From the NCBI RefSeq assembly GCF_900497805.2, contig NW_020954610.1:20777873-20841872 (forward strand): DNA of 64,000 bases. The letters run 5' to 3'. This document shows, piece after piece, positions 22,670 through 36,755 of this stretch. Origin of the DNA: Vombatus ursinus. Its lineage: Eukaryota > Chordata > Mammalia > Diprotodontia > Vombatidae. A program made the translations under genes and the position numbers. Positions within the stretch are counted from its first letter, which is position 1; the number at the start of each line of letters is the position of its first letter. The notes beneath the pieces are model-generated. The model was not told where the DNA came from. It made no database searches and worked only from the letters and a program-made list of their open reading frames with translations.

Positions 22670-23121
22670 AGTTACATTCACTCCCAATGGGAGAGCTCCA
22701 TCACTCTGTATTGTCTGCTATTTATTCTTTTATGTATACTTTCTCTGATTTATGTTTGGCTATTAACTTGGAGAAATGTGATTTCCTTGCTATTTACTAT
22801 CTCACTATTCACCAGTTAGTTCATTGTAAAACTGGTATTTGGTGGGAAAGGGATTAAGCCTTGGCCATAAAGATTGGGATTTTCCTTTCCTCATTAATGA
22901 ACAGCAATCAGAAGTTTAACTCAAACTTGAAAACTATATCCACTAGATTAATAATAATAAAGGGGAAGAATAGATAGGGTTCTAGCCCAGTCCTCCTCCA
23001 TCTCTGAGGAGATCAGAGAAGCCAAGCTTCTGACCCTAACCTCCTTATTTCCATTCTGGCAGGAATTAAAGTCTTCTTCAGAGAAAAGTAGGGGTGGGGG
23101 GAGAAGAGACTAGAGATGTTT

Positions 23122-23387
23122 ATTCTGCCTCCCTTTGAGTCACAGACAATGACACCTCCATGCTACATGTGTGGGGCAGCCTCACTACAATGAAAAAGAA
23201 TTTGAGTGTCAGCACAGACATGGAGAGAGAATAGCAGCCAAGAATAATGCAATATTCAGGATATGCATATCACAAACATTGAGGTGGATGTATCAGGCCC
23301 TCAAAGTTTAACAGCACCGTGCCTTTAGAATTTAATTTCTTTTATCCTGATTCCTGATTTTGGCATTAATTCAGCTTCCCAATTCGA
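23122..23387 (+). repeat. Copy 1 of a 266-bp direct duplication
   Basis: It runs from 'attctgcctccctttgagtc' to 'cttcccaattcga' and is repeated at 24444-24711. About 14 substitutions and one 2-bp indel separate the copies (roughly 94-95 percent identity by eye). It overlaps the right end of the possible LTR-type fragment. Confidence 0.95.
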
Positions 23388-23419
23388 TTTTCTACTGAAG
23401 CAAAAATTAACCTAACCAT

Positions 23420-23545
23420 GTAATTTAATCTTTGTGATAACTTGAATTTGTCTCTAAGCCTCAGTTTTCTTATCTAGAAAATGAAAGGGTTAGGCTAGGT
23501 GATCAATTTCTAAAATCCCTTCCAAATCTAAAACTCTCCACTGTT
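23420..23545 (+). mobile_element. MIR3-type SINE 3' half
   Basis: 'gcctcagttttcttatctag', then 'gaaagggttaggctaggtg' and 'aaaatcccttccaaatct' match the CORE-to-CR1-tail part of MIR3-type SINEs in sense orientation. Confidence 0.7.
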
Positions 23546-23994
23546 GTTGGTGGTGGTTATATTTCTCAGTTTAAATTAATATATTCACAGCTATATTATA
23601 AATCAGCCTTTTGTGAGTTTGGTTCTCATGACATTCTCCCATGACTAAATCATTCTGGAGGAGCTGATAAAATAAAATTCCTAAACCAGAAAAATTGAGG
23701 ACCTCATATTCAATTCTAGTGTCTTTATCATTCCATAAAGCCCTGCTGGAAGCAATTGACTAGCTTTTATCTATATATCACATCACTTTTCCCCTCTTAT
23801 TTCAACTTTTCAAACTAAATAGGATAGGTCAAGTAAAATTTCACAATTTCTACTTATTTCTGTTCATGACAACTAAAGTTCTAAAGCTTCAAATTAATTA
23901 CTTGCTCTTTGTCCATTATTTATCTTAACAAGTCAAGGATCTGTGATTTCAAGGAAAATCCTTCCACTAACAGAGATCACAACCAATTCATCTA
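23546..23994. other. Unassigned non-coding stretch
   Basis: No repeat or coding signal is recognised, apart from a short TTG/GGT-rich patch at about 23542-23560. Confidence 0.45.
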
Positions 23995-24127
23995 TAACTT
24001 AGTAGTCCTAAGGTGTTATCAGAGCAAAGAAAGATTAAATGACTTGGTTTTCGTCACATAATTCATTTGTAAGGGTCAGAGGCAAAATTTAAATCTAGAG
24101 TCTTCCTGAATCCAACTCCAGGACTCG
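23995..24127 (-). mobile_element. MIR-class SINE fragment, antisense
   Basis: 'aagattaaatgacttggtt' then 'taagggtcagaggcaaaatt' and 'gagtcttcctgaatccaac' is a diverged MIR head in reverse orientation. The core is largely lost. Confidence 0.5.
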
Positions 24128-24835
24128 ATTCAGAAAATAAACATTATTAATCATGTACCATGTGCTAGGCATCGTGCTAAACACTGCAATGCAAAGGCAA
24201 AAGGCAGGTCTCAAGGAGTTCATAGTCTAATGGGGAAGACAACATGTAAGCAATTTTCTACAACAAACTTTATACAGGACAATTGGAAATAATCAGCAAA
24301 GGTAAAATACTGGAGTTAAAGGGAATTGAAAAAGAGTTCCTCTAGAATGTGGAGCTTTAACTGGGATGGAAGGAAGCCAGAGAAGTCAAGAGGTTGTTAC
24401 AAAGAGGGAGAACATGCCAGTCATGGGAGATAGCCAGAAAATGATTCTGCCTCCCTTTGAGTCACACCCAATGACACCTCTATGCTACATGTGCGGGGCA
24501 GCCTCACTACAACAGAAAAGAATTTGACAGTGTCAGCACAGACATGGAGAGAGAATAGCAGCCAAGAATAATCCAATATTCAGGATATGCATATCTCAAA
24601 CATTGAGGTGGATGTATCAGGCCCTCAAAGTTTAACAGCACTGTCCCTTTAGAATTTAATTTCCTTTATCTTGATTCCGGATTTTGGCATTAATTCAGCT
24701 TCCCAATTCGAGTTAGGAGATGGAGTGTCTTTTTTTCAGGAAAATCAAAGGCCAGTGTCATTGGATCACAGATTCGGAGAGACGTATTTAAGGTGTAAAA
24801 AGACTAGAAAGAGTGGGTGAGGACAGGTTATGAAG
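24128..24835 (-). mobile_element. L2 LINE 3' end, antisense, interrupted
   Basis: The 3' terminus complement ('ccatgtgctaggcatcgtgc') continues into the 3' UTR ('ggagaacatgccagtcatgg') up to 24443. It resumes at 24712 ('ggagatggagtgtc', 'aggccagtgtcattggatc') and runs to about 24835 ('gctttgaatgcc'). The 268-bp interruption is copy 2 of the local duplication. The continuity across it matches the uninterrupted L2 at 13.7 kb. Confidence 0.82.
24444..24711 (+). repeat. Copy 2 of the 266-bp direct duplication, inside L2
   Basis: It is the near-identical partner of 23122-23387 in the same orientation, sharing both endpoints. It breaks an L2 whose halves otherwise join cleanly, so this copy is the incoming one. 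I see no target-site duplication at its borders. Confidence 0.95.
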
Positions 24836-25325
24836 TGCTTTGAATGCCAAAGAAGTGATTTCATATTTGATCTTGGATGCTTCCTCTCTGTTATTTATAT
24901 TGAATTTATAATGAAAAAAAATACAGATGTAAAAGCACATTACATAAATTCTGATATTATAATTAAGGATAGAAATGTATTTCTGTCTGCATGGAAACTC
25001 AATCCTGTTTAATAAAATATAGATTCCAATCAGAGACTCCATGTTTTTTAAGGTTTATTTCCATTTTTTTAATTCCAACATCTTTGTTAAAGTAAAAGAA
25101 ATGTTTAAAATACAAAACCTGTTACCCTCAAAAAGCCAAATGAAGAAAATCTGAAAATTTTTCCTAATTGTCTACAAATCTGGTAATTTAGAGATTAAAC
25201 TAAAACAATGGTTTCCTTGAATATCTGATTGTAGCCATGACTATAGAGTACAGAAAAACTTTACACATAGGTAAATTATACTGGGAATTGTTTATAAGGT
25301 TAAATTTGCTTACTGAGAGCTATCT
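24836..25325. other. Unassigned AT-rich stretch
   Basis: There is no recognisable family. Small open frames at 24788-25042 are featureless. Confidence 0.45.
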
Positions 25326-25329
25326 AGTT

Positions 25330-25625
25330 TATGTTTGGTCATATTCTTTGTCAATCTCATCAGCTACCTTAGGTTCAATTATCCTCTCTATACAGATGAT
25401 TCTCAAGTATACATGAAACCATAAGCTCTCCCGTGAGCCTTAGCCCCATATCATCAACTGCCTTTTGGAGATTTCAAACTGAACTCCTGTAAGTATCTCA
25501 AACTTAAGACTTACAAAACGGTACTCATTCCCTTCCCCCGTCCCCAAATTTTCTCACTTCCAATCTTTCCTATATTATTTTCTTTTCCATTTTTTTCAAT
25601 CAGCAAAAATCCTATTTATGTCCCT
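25330..25625 (+). mobile_element. L2 LINE 3' UTR, sense, first part
   Basis: 'atacagatgattctcaagta', then 'tcaactgccttttggagatt' and 'tcaaactgaactcctgtaag' match the L2 region around 'ccaactgcctactggacatc'. It is probably the same insertion as 26370-26880, separated by later insertions. Confidence 0.65.
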
Positions 25626-25664
25626 CCCATGCCAATCCCCATCCCCCACTGAAAATGAAAGAAA

Positions 25665-25900
25665 TAATTAGCATTTACAATGTTATTTTAAGTTTTGCTA
25701 CGCCCTTTTACAAATATTTTCTCATTTGAACTTCAAATTAACCCTGGGTGGTAGGTGCTATTATTATTCCCATTACAGACCAAGAAACTAGTACAAACAG
25801 AATTTAAGTAACTTGCTCAGTGTCAAAGTCCATTCAGTGTCCAAGGTTATTTGAATTCAGGTCTTTCTGACTTCAGGTTCATCAATCTATCTACTATTGT
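25665..25900 (-). mobile_element. MIR/THER1-type SINE, antisense
   Basis: Tail complement 'attttctcatttgaacttc', core 'ggtaggtgctattattattc' and head 'gtccaaggttatttgaattc' are in order. It lies within the span of the split L2. Confidence 0.78.
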
Positions 25901-25974
25901 ATGTTCCATTATAAATATGTACAGTCAAGCAAGCAAACAAATTTGCACACTAGCCGTGTCCCAAAGGTGTCTAT

Positions 25975-26103
25975 ATCATCCATTTATATCTACATATTTA
26001 TATTTATCTATGTCTATGTGATATATTTATATATTTATAAACACAGATATGTCTATACACATATATATGTGTGTGTACAAAAATGTATGTGTGTTAGTGT
26101 ATG
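25975..26103. repeat. TA/CA-rich microsatellite
   Basis: It contains interspersed TATA, TATC and TGTG units, including 'cacatatatatgtgtgtgt'. The open frames across it are artefacts of simple sequence. Confidence 0.9.
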
Positions 26104-26365
26104 TAATATGCACACCTAAAACAGGTCTCCTCATGCCCTGGTACACAACCTCTCCCTGGGCATTGAAGTGCCACATGGTGTACCCCTGGTAAGATCCTGC
26201 CCCTAGTATCCATAGACTTCTCTGTCTGTTTCCCTGGGTTGGAAGATGATTCACTGTGATATTTTTTCTTGGATTTCCCCATTAGGATAAGGTCTAATGT
26301 GTTTTCCAGATTTGTTTCAAGGAATTTTGGAGAGGAACTCACTGTATTTCTTCCTGCTGTTCTGT
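26104..26365 (-). mobile_element. Possible isolated L1 5' UTR fragment, antisense
   Basis: On the minus strand the right end reads 'agccaaaatgacagaacagc' and 'aggaagaaatacagtgag', like the 5' start of a marsupial L1 subfamily that differs from the others here. No ORF1 or 3' end follows, so it would be a deletion remnant. The family call is tentative. Confidence 0.4.
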
Positions 26366-26369
26366 CATT

Positions 26370-26880
26370 TTGGCTTTTTTGGAATCCCTATATTACTTTC
26401 AATCATCCTCCTAGTCACTAGAACTGTATTCTTGGCATTATCCTCAATTCATAAATTTCCTTCATCCCACATACTAGACAAAAAGCTGCAAAGCTCAAGC
26501 ATGGAAGTTTTTTCCTGATCTCTCCAACTGCTAGTGTCCTCCTTCCCCAACTGCCTTTCATTTAACTACTTAATATACTTTAATTACTTAATTATCTTTA
26601 TATTTAACCAATATATGCTATTGCATATATGTAGTTGCATATGTACATCTGTACTTAATGCAGTTGCCATTACCTTCATGGAGTATAGGGATTCTATATT
26701 CTAGTATCATTGGTAGGAAGTGCTTCATTCTTTATATTTGTATCCCTAGTAATTAGTTGCCTGGCATATAGTAAACACTTAATATAGTATTTAGAATTAT
26801 ATGTCTATATCATAATATTATATATTGATATCTATGTAACATCTCTATATTTAATAAATGTTTCTTGATTAATTCAAATA
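26370..26880 (+). mobile_element. L2 LINE 3' end, sense, second part
   Basis: It contains 'ttggcattatcctcaattca', 'ggagtatagggattctatat', 'gttgcctggcatatagtaaa' and the terminus 'taataaatgtttcttgatta'. A TA-rich expansion (about 26790-26850) splits the terminal motif. Confidence 0.75.
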
Positions 26881-27250
26881 CAGCTGCCTAATAAGTAATT
26901 ACTAAACAAAGATTAAGTATTAACTGGGATTTGGGGAGTAAATGTGCATATATAGATTTAAATTTATACTTTGTATAGTTCTTAATTGACTCCTTTCTTA
27001 CAAAATTGTATTAGCATATGATTAAACTTTATATTTTAACTTTGTATGGAAGTATTATAATTAATGAATATTGATGGAGTTTTTATTTTATTACTTTCAG
27101 GTTTTTAATAATTTCCTATAAAGCACACAAAACATGATTAAAATTGACTGAAGGTAATTGTATACAAATATATTTCTCTTCTGCACAACAGATTACAAAT
27201 TGTAACATGATATTATTTCCTCATTCTAAAGTTTTTATAAACATGCATCT
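26881..27250. other. Unassigned AT-rich stretch
   Basis: There is no recognisable repeat or coding signal between the L2 terminus and the L1 target site. Confidence 0.45.
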
Positions 27251-27659
27251 ATATATTATTTTTTAAAATTTTTATTTATTTTTTGTTTTGTTTTTAGCAT
27301 TCTATTCTATATGATTCTTACTTCTAAATTTTTTCCTCATCCCCCTGCTCCCCACCCCCAACCCTAATACAGCATGCAATCCGATATAGGCTATACATAT
27401 ACAGTCACGTTAAACATAATTTCACATTAGTCATGTTGTAAAGAAGAATTAGAACCAAAGAGAAAAACCACAAAAAAAAGAAATAAACAAAAAAGAGAAA
27501 GAGAGAGAAAATAGTATGCTATGATCTGCACTCAGACTCCGCAGTACTTTTTCTGGATGTGGATAGCATTTTACATCATGAGATTTTGGGGATTGTCTTA
27601 GATCCTTGTATTTCTGAGAAGAGTTAAGGTCTATCAAAGTTGGTCATCACATAATGTTG

Positions 27660-31254
<3,595 letters not shown>

Positions 31255-31424
31255 GTAACATAATTTACCTTTTTCTGTCTTCTTTCCTCTTCTCCCTATA
31301 CAATCCCTTTTTAACCACTTGATTAATTAATTAATTTTTATATCATCACATCAAAGTCAACTTATACCCAAACCTTATGTCTATGTATATTCCTCCTAAA
31401 TGTCATAATAAAGATACAGCTCTC

Positions 31425-31440
31425 AAAAGTTAAAAGTATC
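31425..31440. repeat. Target-site duplication, left copy (HAL1-1)
   Basis: 'aaaagttaaaagtatc' is repeated exactly at 34091-34106. It flanks the HAL1 inserted in the spacer of the antisense L1, and joining the flanks restores a continuous L1 spacer. Confidence 0.96.
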
Positions 31441-32318
31441 AGGGCAGAGTGAAGATGGCAGAGTAAAAGCAGTGAATTGCTTGAGCTCTCCCTCAAACCC
31501 CTCCAAATGCCTATAAAAAATTGCTCTAAACAAATTCTAAAGCAGCAGAACCCACAAAAAGAGTGAAACAAATTTTCAGCCCAAGATAACCTGGATGGTT
31601 GATCTGATGTATATCAGATGTATATCAGATGATGTATATCATGCCAGGCGGGGAGAGGAGCGCAGTTCGGCATGGGCACACAGGCCACAGTGAACCTGGA
31701 GCAGGCCTCAGAGGGCTGAATTGCAGGCAGCTGTGGTGGTTTCCAGACTTCACAACCCATGAATGCCAAATACAACTTAGAAGTACAGTGGGAAGTCTGT
31801 TTCTGCGGTGGTGAGAGAGAAGTGCGGTGGGGTTCCAGCCCCAGTCCCCGGGCTCGGCGCCGAGGTGGCGGTTGCCTCCTGAGCTTCTGGCCCACAGACT
31901 GAGGTGGAATCAGGTAGCAATCAGAGAGGGATCGCAGGGATCTCTTTGCTGGTGCAGGATTCTCTTGCTTTGCCCATGCTTGGATCTGGTTCACAGTTCA
32001 GGGTGGCGATCCTGGGGCAAGAAAGAGCGCTGGCATGGTAGAGCTTGTAGTGGCTGTGGAGAGGAAATTCTCCTCACAGTTCCAAGACAGAAAAGAGTGC
32101 TTGTGGTCACTCATAGACCAGAGCACAGGCCAGGAAAGGAGTAAACACCTCACCCCTTATCATACCATGTTGGAAGAGCTGAAGATTTACAGGTCCCTAG
32201 AAGTATCTCTGAAAACAGCTGCACAAAACCCCTGAAGCTTGGGACAGTACATTCTCCACACTGGAAACAGACCCTTACATTAACAAAGAGTTTATAACTC
32301 AAGTAATTGGCCAGGATC

Positions 32319-33328
32319 ATGAGCAAGCAGCGCAAAAAGAGTCAGACTATATTATCTTATTTTGGTGACAAAGAAGATCAAAACACACAACCAGAAGAAA
32401 ACAATGAAGCCAAAGCTCCTACATCCAAAGTTGCCAAGAAAAATAAGAATTGTTTCCAGGCCATGGAAGAGCTCAAAAAGGATTTTGAGAAGCAAGTAAG
32501 AGAAGCAGAGGGAAAATTGAGAGTGATGCTAAAGGAGACCCAACAAAATACTGAAGAAAGTAACACCTTACAAAATAGCCTAACCCAAATGGCAAAAGAG
32601 GTCCAAAAAGCCAATGAGGAGAAGAATGACCTAAAAAGCAAAATTGGCCAAATAGAAAAGGAAGTCCAAAAGCTTACTGAAGAAAACACTTACTTAAATA
32701 TTAGAATGGAGTGATTGGAAGCTAGTGACAATTTGAGAAATCAAGGCACTGTAACACTAATCCAAAAGAATGAAAAAAATAGAAGAGAATATGAAATATC
32801 TCATTGGAAAAAACAACTCACCTGGAAAATAAATCCAGGAGAGAGAATTTAAAAATTATTGGACTATCTGAAAGCCATGATCAAAAAAAGAGCCTAGATA
32901 TCATCTCTCAAGAAATTATCAAGGAAAGTTACCTAGATATTTTAGAAGCAGGGGGCAAAATAGAAATTGAAAGAATCCTCCGATCACCATCTGAAAGAGA
33001 TCCCCAAAGGAAAACTGCTAGGAATATTGTAGCCAAATTCCAGAATTCCCAGGTCAAGGAGAAAATATTGCAGGTAGCCAGAAAGAAACAATTCAAGTAT
33101 TGTGGAAACACAATCAGGATAACACAAGATTTAGCAGCTTCTACATTAAGGAACCAGAGGGCATGGAGTATGATCACCTACCCAGAAAAACTGAGTATAA
33201 TCCTTCAGGGTGAAAAATGATCATTCAATGAAATAGGGGACTTCCAAACATTCCTGAGGAAAAGACCAGAGCTGCATATATAATTTGACATTGAAATACA
33301 AGACTCAAGTGAAACATGGAAGAGGTAA
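32319..33328 (+). pseudogene. HAL1-1 ORF1 (L1 ORF1p-like), one frameshift plus stops
   Basis: The likely start is 'MSKQRKKSQTILSYFGDKED' at 32319, chosen because HAL1-2 has an ATG at the equivalent place (41569). A long coiled coil (about residues 50-132) ends at a stop at 32714. The RRM and C-terminal domain continue in another frame from 32804: 'ENLKIIGLSESHDQKKSLDI', 'IEIERILRSPSERDPQRKTA', 'ARNIVAKFQNSQVKEKIL', 'TIRITQDLAASTLR', 'TYPEKLSIILQ'. Compared with HAL1-2, a block around 'FQRAKEIGLQPRI' is deleted near 33172. Full-length ORF1p would be about 335 residues. It is close to intact for its kind but broken. Confidence 0.9.
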
Positions 33329-33751
33329 ACAGGAAATAGAAGTCATAAGAGATTTATTAAGGTTGAACTGTTTACATTCCTGCAAGGAAAGATGATATTT
33401 GTAACTCATGAGTCCTTTGTCAGTATTCGGGTAGTGGGAGAGGAAAAAAATTATATGTATGTATAGAAGGATAGATAGAGGATACAGGGTGAGTTGAAGA
33501 TGAAGAGGTGATATCTGAAAAATAAAATTAAGGGGTAAGAGAGAGGATTATACTGGGAGAAGGAGAAAGGGAGAAGTAAAATGGAGTAAATTATCTCACC
33601 TGAAACAGACAAGAACAGGCTTTTATAGTGGAGGGGAAATGGGGGAAGGTGAGAGGGAACGAGTGAATCTCATTCTCATAGGATTTGGCTTAAGGAAGGA
33701 ATAACATACATGATGAGGTATGGAAATCTATCTTACCCTACAGGAAAATAA

Positions 33752-33810
33752 GGGGGGAAGGGGACAAGAGAGCAGGGGGTTGATAGAGGGGAGGGCAGAT
33801 TGGGGGAGAG
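33752..33810 (+). repeat. G-rich tract in HAL1-1 spacer with quadruplex potential
   Basis: At least five runs of three or more G lie within about 60 nt ('ggggggaaggggacaag', 'gcagggggttgatag', 'aggggagggcagattggggg'). Equivalent tracts recur at about 43018-43080 (HAL1-2) and 45650-45700 (HAL1-3). The strand asymmetry is strong: the sense strand is nearly all purine. Confidence 0.7.
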
Positions 33811-34090
33811 GATAATCAAAAGCAAACACTTCTGAGGAGGGACAGGGTCAAAAGAGAGAATAGAATAAATGGAGGGGTAGGATAGGGTGAAGGGAAATAT
33901 ACTTAATTTTTCACAATATTACTACTATGGAAGTGTTCTGCATGACTACACATCTATAACCTGTATTGAGATGCATGCCTTTTCAATGAGGGTGGTTGGG
34001 GAGGGAGGAAGGGAGAAATTTGGTAACCCAAAGTTTTAAAAACACATGTTAAGACTTCTTAAAATAAAAAAAAAGTGACTGACTAAAAAA

Positions 34091-34106
34091 AAAAGTTAAA
34101 AGTATC
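34091..34106. repeat. Target-site duplication, right copy (HAL1-1)
   Basis: It is an exact match to 31425-31440 and directly follows the A-rich tail of HAL1-1. Confidence 0.96.
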
Positions 34107-34167
34107 AACTTTTCATGTAGGGATATAATTGAATAACATGTTTTTGTTTTCTTTCCTGGTTACCTTT

Positions 34168-35300
34168 TTATGCTTCTCTTGAATCTTGTATTTGAAGATC
34201 TAATTTTCTCTTGACCTCTTGCCTTTTTGTCAGAAAGGTTTGGAAGTCTCCTATTTCCTTGAATGTCCATCTCCTCCCCTGAAAGATTATGCTCAATTTT
34301 GCTCGGTAGTGGATCCTTGGTTGTAATTCAACCTCGTTTGCTTTCTGAAATATCATATTCTAAACCCTCCAATCCTTTAATATAGAAGCTGCTGTGTAAT
34401 CCTGACTGTGGTTCCATGCTATTTAAATTGTTTCTTTCTGCCTGCTTGCAGTATTTGGTCCTTGATTTGGTAATTCTAAAACATGTCTACAGTATTCCTT
34501 GGCGTTTTCTTTTTGGAATCTCTTTCAGAAGGTGATCGATGGATTTTTTTCGATGACTATTTTACCCTCTGGTTCTAGCAACTCAGAACAGTTTTCCTTG
34601 ATAATTTCTTGAAAGATGTTGTCCAGGATATTTTTTTTTAATTATAGCTTTCATTAGTCCAATCATTCTTAAATTACCTCTCCTGGATCCATTTTCTAGG
34701 TCAGTTATTTTCCCAATGAGGCATTTTACATTTTCTTCTATTTTTTTCATTCTTTTGACTTTGTTTGACTGATTCTTGATATCTCATAGCATCATTAGCT
34801 TTCACTTGACCAATTCTTATTTTTAACAAATCATTTTTTCAGTTAGCTTCTGTCCCTCCATTTCCATTTGGCCAATTCTACTTTTTAAAGAGTTCTTCAC
34901 TTCAGTGACTTTTTGCACTGTTTTCCCCATTCAGCCAATTGTATTGTTTAAGAAGTTGTTTTCTTCAGTCAATTTTTTGTCACTCCTTTTCCAAGCTGCG
35001 GACACTCTCTTGCATACTCTTATTTCTTTTCCTAATTTTTTCTTCAACCTCTCTTATTTTACTTTTAAATTCCTTCTTGAGCTCTTCTAAGGAGTCTTTT
35101 TGGGCTTGCGACCAATTTATATTTCCCGTTGATGTTTCAGATGTCGGTATATTGACAATGTTGTCTCTTCTGAGTTTGTGTTTTGATTTTCCCTGTTCTC
35201 ATAAAATTCTCTATGGTCAGTGTTCTTTTCTGCTTCTTGCTCACTTTGTTTTCTTTGCCTCTTTCCTGACTTTAAAAATTGAGCTCTTCCTGCTGGAGCA
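34168..35300 (-). pseudogene. L1 ORF1, degenerate
   Basis: ORF1p is the RNA-binding chaperone of L1. Minus-strand traces include coiled-coil sequence 'SRIGQMEMEGQKLTE' (near 34.87 kb) and the C-terminal domain 'LQPRIHYRAKLSIIFQ' and 'EIGDFQTFLTKRQEVKRKL' ending 'LQIQDSREA' (34356-34168). The central RRM part is interrupted by stops. It matches the ORF1 C-termini of the HAL1 copies and the sense L1, which confirms the assignment. Confidence 0.82.
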
Positions 35301-36064
35301 CAGTGGGCACTGACCCAAGCTTTTTTTTTTTTTTCCCTTGGGGGCCAGGGGCCTTGTCCCTGACTTTGTGGGCTAGGATCTCAGGTGCTGGCAGCTGGGT
35401 GCTCTAAATGTCTGGCAGCTTACCTGCTGAGCTAGAGGTTCTAGTGATGGTGTCTGGCATGTGGTGAGGCTAGGAGGAGATTTTCTGCATTTCCCCAGGG
35501 CTCTGTTGAATCTCATGAGGGGTTTGGCTGCTAGAGCATGTTTGCTTGCCTGGATGTTTGCTGAGGCAGGGGAAGGTCTGGTTACTGGAGGTTGCCTGGC
35601 TGCACTGGGCTGTGCTGAAGCACTTGGTATTCTGCTAGTAGAGGATGCCTTCACCGGGTGCTGTGCCAGTGGTTCTCTGAGCTGGAATCTTCCAGTTGCC
35701 CTGGCTATGCTAAAGCACGTAAGAGATCCTGATGTTGGCATTTGCCTGCTCCACCACCCTGGAGCTCAGGATCTCCATCTGGTTTTCTGAGGTGGGTCTT
35801 GATGCTGATTTTCTGGGACACTTCTTGTACTGGAATGAGCTCCCCTTTTACCTGGGTGAAACAGACCTTTCTTGTGGATCCTCTCAGTTTCTTGCGCTAA
35901 GATAGTGCTCCACTCCATCTTTCTGCTGTCTCCACTGTTCCAGGATCTTTCCTGGGCCACTATTTTCTGTTTTTTTAAAGAGGTCAACTTAAGAGGAGAG
36001 TGACAATGATTTGCTGCTTACTCAGTCATCTTGTCTCCCAGAACTCCATCAGTATATTATTATT

Positions 36065-36097
36065 TTGTTTGTTGTTGTTATTGTTGTTATTATTATG
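36065..36097. repeat. Imperfect (TTG)n tract
   Basis: This is a short TTG/TTA trinucleotide run immediately beyond the 5' side of the antisense L1. Confidence 0.8.
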
Positions 36098-36597
36098 CTC
36101 CAATATACCAGTGACTTTATAATGTAATTATTGTTGGAGATGTTGCTTCCAACAATACAGGTAACAAAAGAGACTGAAAACAAATATACTCCACATTCAC
36201 AGGGAGAATGTCGTTTGCAATCTCACTCGTCTCACAGATTTTATAGTTAAATTGGATATCCAGTACTCAAATTCCTAGTAACTTCCAAAAACACAAAGTA
36301 AGGACATTTCTCTAGAACTTGACTTGGATCTTAGGCACCCAATAAATTTCTGTTGATGTTCCCAATAGGGATGATGAGTCCGAAACAAGAATTTATAGGA
36401 CTTAATTTTGTTTATATCTTAATTCCTGATATCTGAAAGAAAAGAAGAAAAAAAATGAAAACAGAAGAAAAAATATCTTTCAGGTAACAGATATCATTGT
36501 ATTTAGCAATTTCCCTTCCCCCAAACATCCTTTCTTAGAATACAGTAGGAAAATACAGCTCTGTTGCTCAGTCTTTTAAGTAGATATCTATACTTCT
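36098..36597. other. Unassigned non-coding stretch
   Basis: No family is recognised. An A-rich patch lies near 36440-36475. Confidence 0.4.
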
Positions 36598-36755
36598 GGA
36601 CAAGTCACTTAATTCTATTAACCTCAGTTTCCTCATCTGTAAAATGAGCTGGAGAAGGAAATGGCAAACCACTCCAGTATTTCTGCCAACAAAACCCCAA
36701 ATGGGTTTATGAATAGTTGACATGAATGAAATGACTGAACAATATGCCTCTCATA
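36598..36755 (+). mobile_element. tRNA-derived marsupial SINE (WSINE1/MAR1-like), 3' part
   Basis: 'caagtcacttaattctatta', then 'tgaaatgactgaaca'-type end after 'gagctggagaaggaaatgg' and 'caaaccactccagta'. This is the 3' half of the abundant SINE seen complete at 52.39 kb. The tRNA-like head is missing. Confidence 0.85.

Larger units (their letters stand above)
22200..23387 (-). mobile_element. Possible old LTR-retroelement fragment (LTR plus leader)
   Basis: Read on the minus strand, 23387-22588 looks LTR-like: a unique left part, an AATAAA at 22726-22721 and a CT/GA-rich stretch. It is followed at about 22580 by 'tggtgcaacaaactgggg', which resembles a retroviral tRNA primer-binding site. 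The sequence beyond (to about 22200) would be leader. No capsid, polymerase or envelope coding is recognisable, and it looks old and fragmentary. Terminal TG...CA is not evident, so this remains a hypothesis. Confidence 0.33.
31441..34090 (+). mobile_element. HAL1-1: half-L1 element lacking ORF2, with TSD
   Basis: It begins 'agggcagagtgaagatggca' (L1-type 5' UTR start). The 5' UTR runs to 32318 and ORF1 from 32319 to about 33328. A purine- and G-rich spacer (33330-33890) follows, then directly a short 3' UTR ('ttttcaatgagggtgg') and A-rich tail to 34090. No endonuclease or RT is present, although the 5' end and tail are both intact. This is the HAL1 design. It must have been mobilised in trans by L1 machinery. 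Confidence 0.93.

Noticed and set aside
22505-22857. Ser-Leu and Arg-Glu repeat proteins
   Set aside because: They are artefacts of the perfect CT dinucleotide run at 22616-22667.
31614-32144. Proline/arginine-rich open frames near the 31.4-kb element start, up to 126 codons
   Set aside because: They lie in the GC-richer HAL1 5' UTR and are not conserved in frame in HAL1-2.
32378-32689. 103-codon minus-strand frame, Phe/Ser-rich
   Set aside because: It is the antisense shadow of the HAL1-1 ORF1 coiled coil.
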